Source: Chromera velia
Taxonomy: Eukaryota; Sar; Chromeraceae
DNA length: 12,500 nucleotides
NCBI GenBank assembly: GCA_018398765.1
Contig: JAHBMJ010001444.1
Span: forward strand, 1 to 12,500
Direction: 5' to 3'
Position numbers and translations under genes: made by a program. Below the pieces are notes generated by a model, which saw only the letters and a program-made list of their open reading frames with translations, ran no database searches and was not told where the DNA came from. This document shows, one piece after another, positions 1-10,212 of the stretch; position 1 is the stretch's first letter; each line of letters starts with the position of its first letter.

Positions 1-256
1 CATCGAACCTCAGCAACGCACAAGCCCGAGCTGAGTCTTCTGCTTGAAGTTTACATGTGGTCTCCTTCACGCGGTCAACCCGTGATCGGACTTCGCTCTT
101 CCCCGCCCTTCTCCGTGTCAGACGGCCGAATTCGAAGTGCTGTAGAATGGTCTGAAGCTCTGCTTCGCTCGAGCAAGCTTGTGACACTCTCTGAACGACA
201 GACTCTCCAATGTCATGAGGATCGAAGTCTATAACGTGATGCGCTTTCTCGGTCAT
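1..256 (-). CDS. 5' end of a divergent gene, unrecognised, runs off the window
   Basis: Reading the minus strand from an ATG at 256-254, the frame stays open for 85 codons to the window edge. An in-frame TAA lies two codons before the ATG, so this is the first possible start in that frame. The peptide begins MTEKAHHVIDFDPHDIGE and becomes Arg/Lys/Glu-rich and helical-looking (for example ELQTILQHFEFGRLTRRR); I recognise no family. There is no signal peptide or membrane segment. A GTAAAC at about 54-49 (minus strand) could be a splice donor, in which case the first exon would encode about 67 residues. Head-to-head placement with the + strand gene, with 917 bases between the two ATGs, suggests a shared promoter region. 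An open run of 85 codons can arise by chance, so this is only moderately supported. Confidence 0.45.
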   Translation of the reverse strand, partial: MTEKAHHVIDFDPHDIGESVVQRVSQACSSEAELQTILQHFEFGRLTRRRAGKSEVRSRVDRVKETTCKLQAEDSARACALLRFD

Positions 257-791
257 TCTTTAAGCTCGTAAGTCAAAACTGAACTTGACTCTAAGCAGTA
301 GAGAAGAACGTTGCAACAGTTCAAGAATGGTGATTGAGCTGCAGCTCTTCCAAGACGGATTTGAAGAAGCTGGCCGTCAAACTGAAAGATCTAGCTGAAG
401 ATGCACGCTTCCTATCGACCACAACTTTTCTACGGGGTCTGGACAGCCGAGTCCTGGAAGAAACGGAGTAGAACGCAAGAGATTGTTTGTCTGGAGTCCT
501 TCGATGTGCTTCTTTGGACGGATGGACGGGTGGTGATCAAGTTCTGGAACACTTTGGAGTCAGATCAAAGATCGTGTCCAGCCGTTCGATCTGCACGAGT
601 TTGGATGGCATGTCTGAAGGTTCACTCGGCGGGGGAGGGAGGGGTCATTTTTCCACTTGAAATTCGATATTTTTGGCCCCCCCGACGAAGATAAAAGCCA
701 ACCCTTCCAATGTCCTGCTTGCGTGGTTCGATCTGCGCGGCGATGCGCGGCGGCTGTCCACAAAATTTGAGTGTGGCGCGCCCTCGCGATC

Positions 792-815
792 TATTTAAAG
801 ACTATATATATATTT
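792..815. promoter_or_regulatory. TATA-like AT-rich tract
   Basis: TATTTAAAG at 792-800 is followed at once by alternating TA bases ending in TATTTT at about 815, in an otherwise GC-balanced region. It lies about 360 bases upstream of the + strand start codon and could serve either direction. Canonical TATA use is uncertain in alveolates, so this is a candidate core-promoter element only. Confidence 0.3.
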
Positions 816-830
816 TGCATGCATGCATGT
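816..830. promoter_or_regulatory. overlapping TGCATGCA palindromes (ApiAP2-type element)
   Basis: Three GCATG words overlap in a 15-base run (TGCATGCATGCATGT) directly after the TA-rich tract. TGCATGCA-type sites are known binding and regulatory motifs for AP2-domain factors in apicomplexans (Plasmodium and Toxoplasma). The site is palindromic and lies between divergent starts, so it could act on both genes. Function here is inferred from motif and position. Confidence 0.4.
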
Positions 831-1173
831 GGCTCAATTAAATTATAACGGGGCCATCATTGTGCGCGCCGCCACCAATGATTTGGACAGAGAATGACAG
901 AGATGGCCGGACGAGGCATGAGTTAGCGGCGTGCTGCTACGAACTGAGTCATTTGATCTGTGTCCTTCATCCATGCTTCATCCGATACGCCCCCTTGTGA
1001 TGCATAGTCGCTGTCCGGTGTTGGTCATGCAAGGCGATAAAAGATGATGTTGAAGAAAATTCATATCCCGCTCAGAGAGACAGACTGACACCTCCGTTGC
1101 CCCCCTACTGAGAACTAATACACACCAAACAGCCATACAGGCCAGGAGGCGCTGAGGGACGACTAGAGCAGCC

Positions 1174-1539
1174 ATGAGGGACCTCCCTCTTGTGCTCAGA
1201 CACCCCGATGAGGCCTCCCCTTTCCAGCCGATTGCTGCTTGGTTGGATGGATGCAGGAAGTTCACAGACGATGCGAAGAGGTACTACCTCCTTGGTGCAA
1301 AGACAGAGGAGTCTCTTGCATCGTCTGCAGAGGATCTAGAAGAGAAGTTTGAGGCCATATACAAGGAGTTGAAGACAATGGGAGGGGGGAAGAGAGGCAC
1401 GGTAGCAGACGGGGAGAAAGACTCGGATACGACAGCACAGGGTCTTGTTTGTGCCACTGTGGGCACTCTATGGGACTCTGTGAGAAGCATCAAGGAGGTG
1501 CACTCCACCGCAAAGAGTGCTTTGACAAGTCTTGGTAGA
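1174..1539 (+). CDS. exon 1: start codon and first BAR-like helices
   Basis: Encodes residues 1-122. An amphipathic helix begins near SPFQPIAAWLDGCRKF and runs on through SSAEDLEEKFEAIYKELK. A short Gly/Lys-rich loop follows, then a second helix (TLWDSVRSIKEVHSTAKSAL). The donor GTCAGT at 1540 keeps phase 0 with exon 2 and gives the join SLGR/DFLAELLESV, which suits a continuous BAR helix. The nearby GTAGAG at 1535 and GTCTTG at 1529 are out of phase with exon 2. Confidence 0.65.
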
Positions 1540-2526
1540 GTCAGTCAAACTCATCGACTCGCTGTGCGATCAGAGGCTTCCCTCCCCCTGACCTCCAAAC
1601 TTCGCCGTCTCCGTCTCTTTTTTCTTCGTCCCGGGCTGCACCCTCTCATCGCTACCGGTCTCCCCAGAAACCATTTCCTCCCCCTCTACCCGATAGTCTC
1701 TCTGACCCTTCAGATCTCACCATGCATTCGCGCTTTGTTTTGCGCACATTCGCGTCCCGATGATTCTTGTCTCCAAGAAGACTTCATGATCTTTCTTCTC
1801 TATCTGCCTGCCTGAACGCATGTAGAACAAAAGAACAGTACCTACACGCAATGAGTCAACTGCTCACTGCAAACAATCAGTGCTCGAACAACAAAAGCGC
1901 ACCATCCTCTACCGCGTATGCTCAATGAGACCGTCCCTTCTTTCTGTGCTTGTAGAACAAAATTTCTGCCCGCATGGGGTGCTTCCGTTCCCGTCTGCAG
2001 GATTTTCTGGCGGAGCTTCTCGAGAGCGTATCAACGGAGAGAAAGAAACTCGACACAATCCCCCGCCCTCCTACAGACTCATTGTTAAAGGCCAGGAAAC
2101 AAGTGTTAGATGCCCAAGCGTCGCTTGAGAAGTTGAACAGAGCCCTGGCGACAGCAGTGGAGGCAAGAGACAGGTGCCAGAAAATGGAAGGCTCAGAGTC
2201 GAGGAGAAGGGGACTGAACAGAGGAGACCCCAGCGCTCTCTTCTCGAGGGGCCGCCATGCTGCTCATTCCCTTCAGAGATACTGTGCTGAAAGGAGAAGT
2301 GCCAGAGTGGCGGCACTCAAGTGCTGTATCCTGCAACGAGATTTTGAGGTCCGTGTCTTCCTGTCTGTTAATTTTGGGTATCCTCTTTTTTATTTGTTGG
2401 GCTTTTTGAAACGAGCTTCACTGGACACGGCGCAGTAGATGACGTCTGGATTAAGGGATTTTGTTCTCTTAACTAGTTCCTCGGCGGCCTCCCCCCCCCA
2501 TGAAGTTTCTTTCTTTCCCAGAAGGG

Positions 2527-2594
<68 letters not shown>

Positions 2595-5500
2595 TGTGTG
2601 TTTGAAATTCTCTTCTTGCATTTGAGAGACTTTTGATGGGGTCATCTCTCTCGCTCGCCTCTCTGTCCTCTCGTCTCGTTTTTTCTCCTTTCCGACCCAC
2701 TACGCTATCCCCTTTATTTCTGTCATTTGTGTCTTTGGCTTGCAGCTGGGGCTTGTAGGCGTGTTTGAACGGTTTCGTGACTTCTTCATCCAAGGCGCTG
2801 TGTCGACTTTAGAGACGGCATTTCAAATGGCGCTGCAGGCATTTCAAGTGACACTCAAAGAGGGGGCGGAGGCTGCACGGGTAGGGGATGGAGAGCTTCC
2901 CTTTAAATGATTTTAGCACTCTTTGTTTCTTACCTCCTTTTCTTCTTGAGTAAGAATGCCCTCAAATTTTGATTTTTGAACGCCGGAGAGGTTCGGGAGG
3001 AGACAGCAAAGAAGTATCGGACACAGGGATGCAGGAAGGAAATGTTTACCTAGCAGAGGTACCGTTTGCACGTCGGATGAGTGGACAGACAGAGAATTAA
3101 AACCTTTTCCTAATGTTTCCATGCTTCTCTGTTGGCGTTCGTGGCACCTCCTGCAAACATGATGTGTATGTTTCTTCACTCAATTATTTCTTTGCGCTTG
3201 TTTGTGTTCTTTCCCTCCTTCCCCTCGATCCCTTTCCTTCCCGCCCAAATAGGATCCCATTTCACGTCGCGTGACTGCGGATTTCTTTTCGATTGGGGGG
3301 GCTGACAGCGGTACGAACTCTGTTGATGCGTCTGCTGCCGCATCCCCTCAGAGTCTCTCTCTGTCGGCACGGGCTGTTGAAGGGACTGCTGCTGAGTCTG
3401 TGGTACCAAAGTTTTCGTTAGAAGGAGAGGGGGAAGCGAAGGCGGAGATAGGAGAGAAAGAAAGAGTTTCGTCGTCTTCCTTGTCTTCAGGAAAGGGAAA
3501 AGGCGAAGGGGACGCAAGAGAAAAGGGAGAGAGGGTCGCTTCAATCAGCGCATCTGCTGATGGCAAGAAGAGAGCATCCATAGAGGAATCATCGGAAATC
3601 GGAAAGGGCGGAAAGGGCAAGGGAAGAGAGAGGGATGACTCCTCGAGAGTCCTGCTCACGAAGGATTCTTCCGCCTCGTCGTCCTCTTCTATCTCCCTCC
3701 CTCTAGCTACGTCTGCACACACCACCCAGTCACAACCCCACTCAGGAGCAGGTAGATCCTCTCCCCTGAAGCTTCTGCATGAGACGCTGTGCTCAATTGC
3801 GTCCCAGATTGAGACCATGAAGTTCAGGCTGACGGCGTTAGAAAAGGTGGGGGGTGAGTGCCTTGGACCTTCCCGCCTCCCTGGTTGTGTGTCCAGGCAG
3901 TTTCTTTCTTTGTCCACCTGTTTCTCTGTTGGTCAGAGGCTTTGGTTTTCATCGGGCGTCTTGTGTGTGCGCGTGTGAGTGATGTCTAGCAAAACTCACA
4001 GGGACAAGTTGCGAGGCAGGTCAGAACGCATGACTCTCTCCGATAAGCATTGTCTTTCAGTCCCCGTGTCTGTCCGCCTGCCGTCTTTTTTTTTGTCTGT
4101 CTTCAAGGAGGAAACACAACGACAGGAAGGAGGCAACAAATGAAGCGACGAAAGGGAACGCAGAAAAAAAAGAAAGCAGAAGAAACACAGTCTGTCTCTC
4201 TGTCTCCCTGTTTGCAGTCTCGGGACGAAACGGCGCGTGTGCGAAAGGCTCTCGCCCTTCACGCCACAGAGCACTGCCACCGGACACAACTGAGGCCCGA
4301 CTTGGCCTCCTCTGCCTTTGGTCTAGCGATCACACCCTCAGTAAGTATTGTCACAGAGGGCCAGACAGAGTTTCACGTAGCCTTGACTGCCCGTTCTAAT
4401 GGATGGGGTGAGCTTGTCGGTGCCTTGGGGGCTGCAGTCCAGGCTACCCGTGAGGCAAAAGAAATTCTGGAGGACCGTTTAGCGTGTGTCCGGAAGGAGT
4501 GGGTAGCGTGTGCTCAAAAGGCAGAAGCTGCGGGGAGTGAGAGGCAGGAAACGCATAGACGTCTGAAACAAAATGTCAAGTGTCCCATGCCTTCCATTAC
4601 TGCACCACCCTCGCTCTCCAACCTTACACATCAGAGTATTCTCTTCTTGTTCCCGCCTCCCGAGAAGCAGACTGGCGGAGCGGTGGCATCAGCACAGTCT
4701 CCCTCCCCCCCCAGTCTTCCCCCAGTAGTGGCGGCTTTGGATGTGGTGCGTCAGGCTTCAACTGCTTCACGCCGCACTCTCAGCAGTCTCCTAAATGACC
4801 ATACGAGCGTGTTGGGGAGAGGCACGGCAGAAGAGAGCAATGCAGACATCGCACTGGTGCAGGCAGCCCTGAATTCAGACACGTCGCTTGGAGAAGCCGT
4901 AGCGAAAAGCGTCAAAGTGTGCTCGATGGGACAAAAACTCCTGCGGGATGTCTCTGAACAGTGTCGTGAAAAGGAGGTCGGTTAACTCGACACGATTTTT
5001 TCTCGGCTGTATTGACTTCCCTTTCTTTCTCTTCACTTTCAGTGATCTGGCCCCTTTTGTTTGGCGATGGGATGCACAGGAAATCAAAATCTTCCCTTTG
5101 GAAAGAGCCCCTCCTCTCTCTGCTGCCCCACTGTCTCTTTCTCTGACGGTCCATCTCGACGCCCCCCCCCGTCTTGCCCTCCCTCCCTCTTCGTGAGTGA
5201 GTGAGTGTACGAAGACATGCATGTAACTCCCTCCCCTTGTTTCGCGTCTCTGACGTACCTTTTGATCGTTGCAGTTGGATGCGTTGAATCAGCTCGCGGT
5301 TTGCGTGAAGGAAGCTTTGCACAAAAACTGCAAAGCACTCAGCGAGGCAGCACCCAAAATAGCCAACACTTCGACTCGCGTGCGCGTCCAGCCCCCCCAC
5401 GTGACGTACAAACGATGGGAGAGCCAGTTCGGTCCCTTCGCACTGCCCCTCCCGTCTCTTTCCGGTCCACTGGCCAAACGAACTGCAGCAACCCCAGGGC

Positions 5501-8500
5501 CCCATATCACTCCGTCTGCGTCGGCCTTCGGTTCCCCTGCCTCTTCCTATTTTGGCGCTCGATCTAGCGCCCTCGGCTATCCGCCTTTCACTGCCCCCTC
5601 CAACGCAGGCACGGGGTGGCGTGCAACCCCACGCAACATGAATGGCAACGGGGGCACCATGGGTGTCTCCCGGTCTCCCTTCTCAGCGCCTCCCCCCCCA
5701 GTTGTCCATGGAGATGAGGTTCTGCCCGTAAGTCCTCGGAGCGTCCACCTATCGGGATCGGGTGAGGCTGGCAGAGGGACACCGGTGCTTGCAGAAACTC
5801 CTGAAAGGGAAAAGGAAAAGAAGGAGGAAGCGGGGGACGGGGGGGTAACTCCGAGAGTCCCAAAGGCAGATGACCCTGGGATGTATGAGGCTGTAGCAGA
5901 TGAGTTGAGTGCAGTGCTTGATGGGGGGGGGAAAGAAGTAGAGGTAGAGAGTTCGGGGAAAGATGGGACAACAAGGTTGGAAGAGAGAGACAACGGCACC
6001 GAGACTCCTGTGCAAGCAGGAAGAAAAGAAGAAGAAGACCAGCAAGAAGCAAAGAGAAGCGGGGGAGAGGTTGAAAAAGTGTCCTCAGCCTTGCACAGCG
6101 CCCCGCCTCCTCCGGCAGTCGAAAAAGAAAAGGAAAACGACGCAAAAGAATCTGAGCAGATACAATCTGGAGTGCAACAAGAAAGACAACAACCAATTGT
6201 GGCCTCACCCCTTCCAACACTCCTCCCCCGTGTACCAGAGTCCCCTATCGATCCTCTTCGTCTTGAGACAAACGGGTCTGGAAATTTGATGGTCACGGGG
6301 GGGGGGTTGAATAGAGGGGAGGAGTACACGTATATCCGTTCCCCTGCCAATCTACCCCCTGCTGCAACTGCCGCGTCCCCTTCCCAGCGATCCATTCCAA
6401 CAGGAGGACTGTGCAGATCCGGTGGGTTGCCTTCTTCTTCCTCGTCTCTGCTCGCCTGGCTGGCCTTCCCTGGTTCCAAGGAAGAAGCTGGGGCCATGAA
6501 GTCGTTGATACACTGGAGACATGGACCGGGAGTAAGCGAAGGGGGGGCAATTGGCATGGTGATACATGATCAGATGGGGGGACATGAGAGCCCCTCTGGG
6601 TTGGGAATGGGTTTTTTGTCGGGGGAGGATCGTGAAGGACCAGTTGAGTCTCTTGAGGATTTTTTGGGAAGTCCTTTGGGAGGAGACGGGGAGGGAGACG
6701 GGGGAGACGGTAATGGTGTGCCGTCTCCGTGTCCTTCTGGAAGAGAGTGGCCTGTCTCCTCAAAGATCCCTCATGATTTGGTTGAGATGGAGGGACGATT
6801 TGTTGAATCGGAATCGGTAAGAGCTGAACTGGAGCGAACGAAATTTGTTAGCCGAGTGAAAGAAAATTTCACTGCAGTTTTGATATCAAGTTTTCCTAAT
6901 GGAGAGAGAGACGAAGAAATGCCTCCTTCTGCAGGTCCACATAGATGGATATCGGCTCAGGGAGGGGATGGTGAAAGGGTGGAAGGGGTGAATTCAGAGA
7001 GGGGACTTGAATGTGGTGAGCAAGTAGAATTAAAAGTCGGGGATGCGATAGAGGTCACTGTCCCTTTCCCTCCGCGTCTTGTGGGACGAAAAGTGAAAAA
7101 AGGAAGTTTGGGTGAGAGAGAACGAGAGGGTGTGGAGGGAGAGAGGATTTCTTCTTCTTCTTTTGTGATCCCTTCCGGAGCTTTAGAATTCCCTGTCAAT
7201 TCTCTTTGGGAGTCCATTTACGAGTTTTTGGAAGATTCTGGAGGGGGGACAGGGGAAGGGGGGGGTGTTTCAGAAGAGGAGCTGGAAAGGAAAAAGAGGG
7301 AGACAGAGGGAAAACCAACGATCCTATATCCATGGGATGTTCATCCAGCGGTCAGTCAATCAGTCTCTATGTCGCTCAGTCAGACAGTCAGCCGCTCTGT
7401 CTCGGAAAAAAAAAACTGCCCTTTCGTTCTTTTTGGACCTTTACAGAAGCACTTGGGGTGAGAATCTTCGGGGTGCTCAGGGATGCTTTCCCTTTTTGCC
7501 TGACATGCAGTCACTTCATTCATTGTCCCCGTCCCTTCGAGAAAAATTCAACTGCGGAACGCGAAAATGTTTTTTTCTTTCCACTGATTTCATTCCCGCC
7601 TTCTCGCTTTGCAGGGCTCTCGTGAATTGAAGTTGGCCTTGACGCCTGCAAGGAAGTTGAGGGAGATGCGCGAGAAGGAGGAGAGAGAGAGAGAGAGTCA
7701 GGAGATCCGTTCGGTGTACAGTGGGGCCTCAGGACCTAGTAGGAGGGGGGGCTCTTCTGAAGGACGGCGGGGGAGGAGGAAGGAGAAGGGGAAGATCCGA
7801 CTTCGTGAGAGGTTCTCAAAATTGGCAGATAAGATCTCCTTCCCCCCTCGGTCAGCCTCTGGGCTCCCCTCCTCTTCTTCCTTCCTCGGTGTGCCTGGAC
7901 AGACTCAGAGCCAAAGCCAGGGAAGGTCATCAGACCAAGGAGCGCAGGCCGGGTCCGGTCCCTCGGCCCCCTCGAGCCCCGTGCCACCCGACTTGGTGTC
8001 GGAGAGCGGCGCTTCCTCTGCAATCACTGGACAGGAAGATGAGGATGCATTTGAGGTGTTGAGTTGGGAGGAGATTGACAATTCTTCTTTGCAAAAGGAC
8101 TCAGATGTTCTCCGGTGGATTCCGGGAGGAGTGAGGGGCACCGCGGGCTCGGGTGTTTTTGAGTCGAAACCGCTGGATCAGATACAGAAGACCTTTAATA
8201 GGAAATGGCCCCACATCAGTGAGAGGGTCCAGAAAAACTACGCGTGTGCGTACCAGGGTCTTATCCTTCTTCAAGGAGATCTCTATGTGACTGCCAACTG
8301 GCTAGGTCAGTCAGTCAGTCACTCTGTCTGAAAGAAGAGGAAGAAGTAAAAAGAGACAGACTGATTGCATCCCTACTTTCCCTTTGAGCCGATGAATCGG
8401 ATATCTGCGCATATGAATTTATACTTCTCTGGACATGCTGATAATGGGGGAAGATTGAATGATGGGGGGATGTGGATATCTGCGCTCTGGACATGCTCGC

Positions 8501-10150
8501 TTGTCTGCACGTCTTCTGATCAGTCCGTGACTCGGACCGTCTTTGCCTCTATTCATTCGTATCCCTCTGTATTCGTCTGCTCTCATTGACCTTTCTTCTC
8601 TCGTTGAAAAGGCGGCGGGGGGGGGACGACACACACCTGAGGCTGTCCTTTCTTTTGTCTTGTCACTGCAGCGTTCTACAGTCCATGGCAGGCAGACTGG
8701 GACCTGGGGTTGTTGACCGGAAAGAGGGACGGGACCACGGTGGAGGTCCCTCTGGCAGACATCGAGAGGTTCGTTCGTTCGTTCGTCGGCCTTCCTTCTT
8801 CAGGAAGGAAGATGTTCTGTGGTTTTTTTCTTCCTCCCATTTTTCTTTCCTTCGTTCGCTCGTTGGTCCCCTTCTTGAATAATTTCTTCCTCTCCTCACC
8901 TGCAGCTTTGCCTATCTCTCGAATACGCTTTTTCGCATTGTTTTGTCTTTCGTTCTCTTTTTTGGTCTCCTTCCTCCTCTTCCTTTTTCTTTCACTTTTG
9001 TTCCGTTCTGTTCAGGTTCGAGAAAGAGAACGTGGCTGCGATCTTCCCTACAGCCATCAAGGCAATCTTGAAGAAGAAACCCGGGGGGGAGCCGAGGAAG
9101 CCGCTGGTCTTCGCTTCGTTCGTTCAAAGAAATCTGGTAGGCTGGGAGGGCGGGAGGCAGAGAGAGAAAGGGAGGGAGGGCATGCCAACTAGCTGGTTAG
9201 GAGGGAATAGGAGAGGGTCGGAGGGAGCTAGAACATTTGACTTACTCGGTGGGGGGAGGGAGAGTGTCTCGATCCTGTGCGAGTATGAAGGAAGGAAGGC
9301 GAAAATGAAAGCATCCGCATGCAGGGGCTTTAGGCCTCTCCTCGCTCTCTGCGTCTGTCTCTTTGTCGATCTGCTGCTGCGATGTTATGGTTGCCTTGTT
9401 TGTCTGTCTCTACAGGCTCTTGCGGAATTGGAGAGGCTCCGTGCTTATTCTCTGTGCCTTTACCCTCCCGGAGCTGATGAGGTCAGGAGAGGGGATTGGC
9501 GGGTGCATTGGTCATTTCTCCATCCTTGCTGCGGTGGTTCTGTTCCGATTTTTTTCTAGCACTACTGCATCATTCAAATTTGTTGCGCAGTTCCATTGTC
9601 AGCAGGTCTTTCCTGCTTCTGGTCGCGTAAGCTCCTCGAATTTCTCACTGTTTCTCACTTTCGCCCTTCCCCTTTTCCTGCAGTTCAATATGAGGGTAGC
9701 CTCTGTTTGATCTGTGCTCTCTGTATCTTTCCCCCCTGTGGTTCTTTTCTCTTCTCTCCTGTTGTTTTGTGTATGCATGCAGGACGGGTCATGGGGGGGC
9801 AGTGGGTCTTTCGATGGCAGCCTGACTGGTGCGAGGGGGGCGGAGGGGAGGGGAGGGAGCGTGGACGGAGCGGGAGAAAGAGGGGAGTGGGACAGAGGAT
9901 ACGGTCTGTCGAGGGGCAGAGACATGCGAGCTAGACGGAGCAGCAGCAGCGTGGGGGGAAGCGACACTTCTCCAACCAACCGGAGAGAAAGAGAAAGAGG
10001 GAGTTCGCCTAAGGGGGGACAGTCGGTGCGGGAACAGAGAGAGCGTCAGAGGCAACGACACAGAGAAGCGGTGGAGTTCGCAAAGAAGGTTAGTGGCTCG
10101 TTGCCTCTCCCTCTCCCTTCGTCTCTTGCTTTTTTGCCTCCTGACGGTGA

Positions 10151-10212
<62 letters not shown>

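Larger units (their letters stand above)
257..1173. other. intergenic stretch between divergent starts, with 5' UTR of the + gene
   Basis: No convincing coding sequence is seen here. The 97-codon + frame at 401-694 has a composition typical of chance and no splice link to the gene downstream. The middle (775-870) mixes CpG-rich words such as GGCGCGCC (775-782) and GCGCGCC (864-870) with an AT-rich tract. The last 150 bases before 1174 are probably 5' UTR, but no transcription start can be fixed from sequence alone. Confidence 0.5.
1174..2880 (+). other. BAR-like domain (exons 1-3)
   Basis: About 275 residues of almost purely helical sequence once spliced, with helix breaks and spacing like the ACAP/APPL/Sip3 class of BAR domains. 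The segment after the exon 1/2 join (DFLAELLESVSTERKKLD) matches the usual 'pl-x-F-ikedl-x-evKk-x-fdk' stretch, followed by a Lys/Arg-rich helix (DSLLKARKQVLDAQASLEK). The final helix, FERFRDFFIQGAVSTLE, resembles the 'ff-x-g' end of that family. BAR dimers bind curved membranes. The call rests on pattern only, with no profile score, and another long helical bundle is possible. Confidence 0.5.
8161..9481 (+). other. GRAM domain (exons 7-10)
   Basis: After splicing, about 140 residues follow the GRAM pattern from end to end: FNRKWPHISERV (the 'F-x-x-x-F' entry), YACAYQGLILLQGDLYVT (the 'y-C-a-l-x-LqG-x-lY-x-t' core), NWLAFYSPW, TVEVPLADIERFEKENVA (the 'vip-x-x-dI-x-x-i-x-K' strand), IFPTAIKAILKKK and LVFASFVQRNLALAELERL (the 'F-x-SF-x-x-Rd' ending). 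GRAM is a PH-like fold that binds phosphoinositides or other membrane lipids. In Lam/GRAMD1 proteins it sits directly before VASt, as here. Confidence 0.85.

Noticed and set aside
401-694. 97-codon + frame in the intergenic stretch
   Set aside because: No recognisable domain, no link by splicing to exon 1, which has its own start after an in-frame stop, and a length reachable by chance.
2439-2793. Small frames over the intron 2 microsatellite
   Set aside because: The peptides are only repeat translations (LSLS, CVCV, HTHT, RERE).
3348-3917. 189-codon minus frame opposite exon 4
   Set aside because: Low-complexity Ser/Pro/Phe mirror of the Glu/Lys/Ser-rich sense exon. The sense frame connects by phase to neighbours on both sides; this one does not.
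4341-4437. Perfect GTAAGT donor within exon 5 with a TGCAG at 4437
   Set aside because: The acceptor is out of phase with this donor, and the sequence between encodes a plausible helix start (WGELVGALGAAVQ). Treated as coding.
5193-5223. GTGAGTGAGTGAGTG plus ATGCATGT as a promoter or second gene start
   Set aside because: Lies in intron 5, between two exons joined in phase 0; better read as repeat sequence.
4912-5505. 197-codon minus frame
   Set aside because: It runs across an intron and two exon ends of the + gene, with Arg/Gly/Ser-rich noise and no domain.
5577-6557. 326-codon frame on the minus strand opposite exon 6
   Set aside because: Its Ser/Pro/Phe-rich composition is what the complement of Glu/Gly/Lys-rich codons gives. 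It has no domain and no splice context; a shadow of the + exon.
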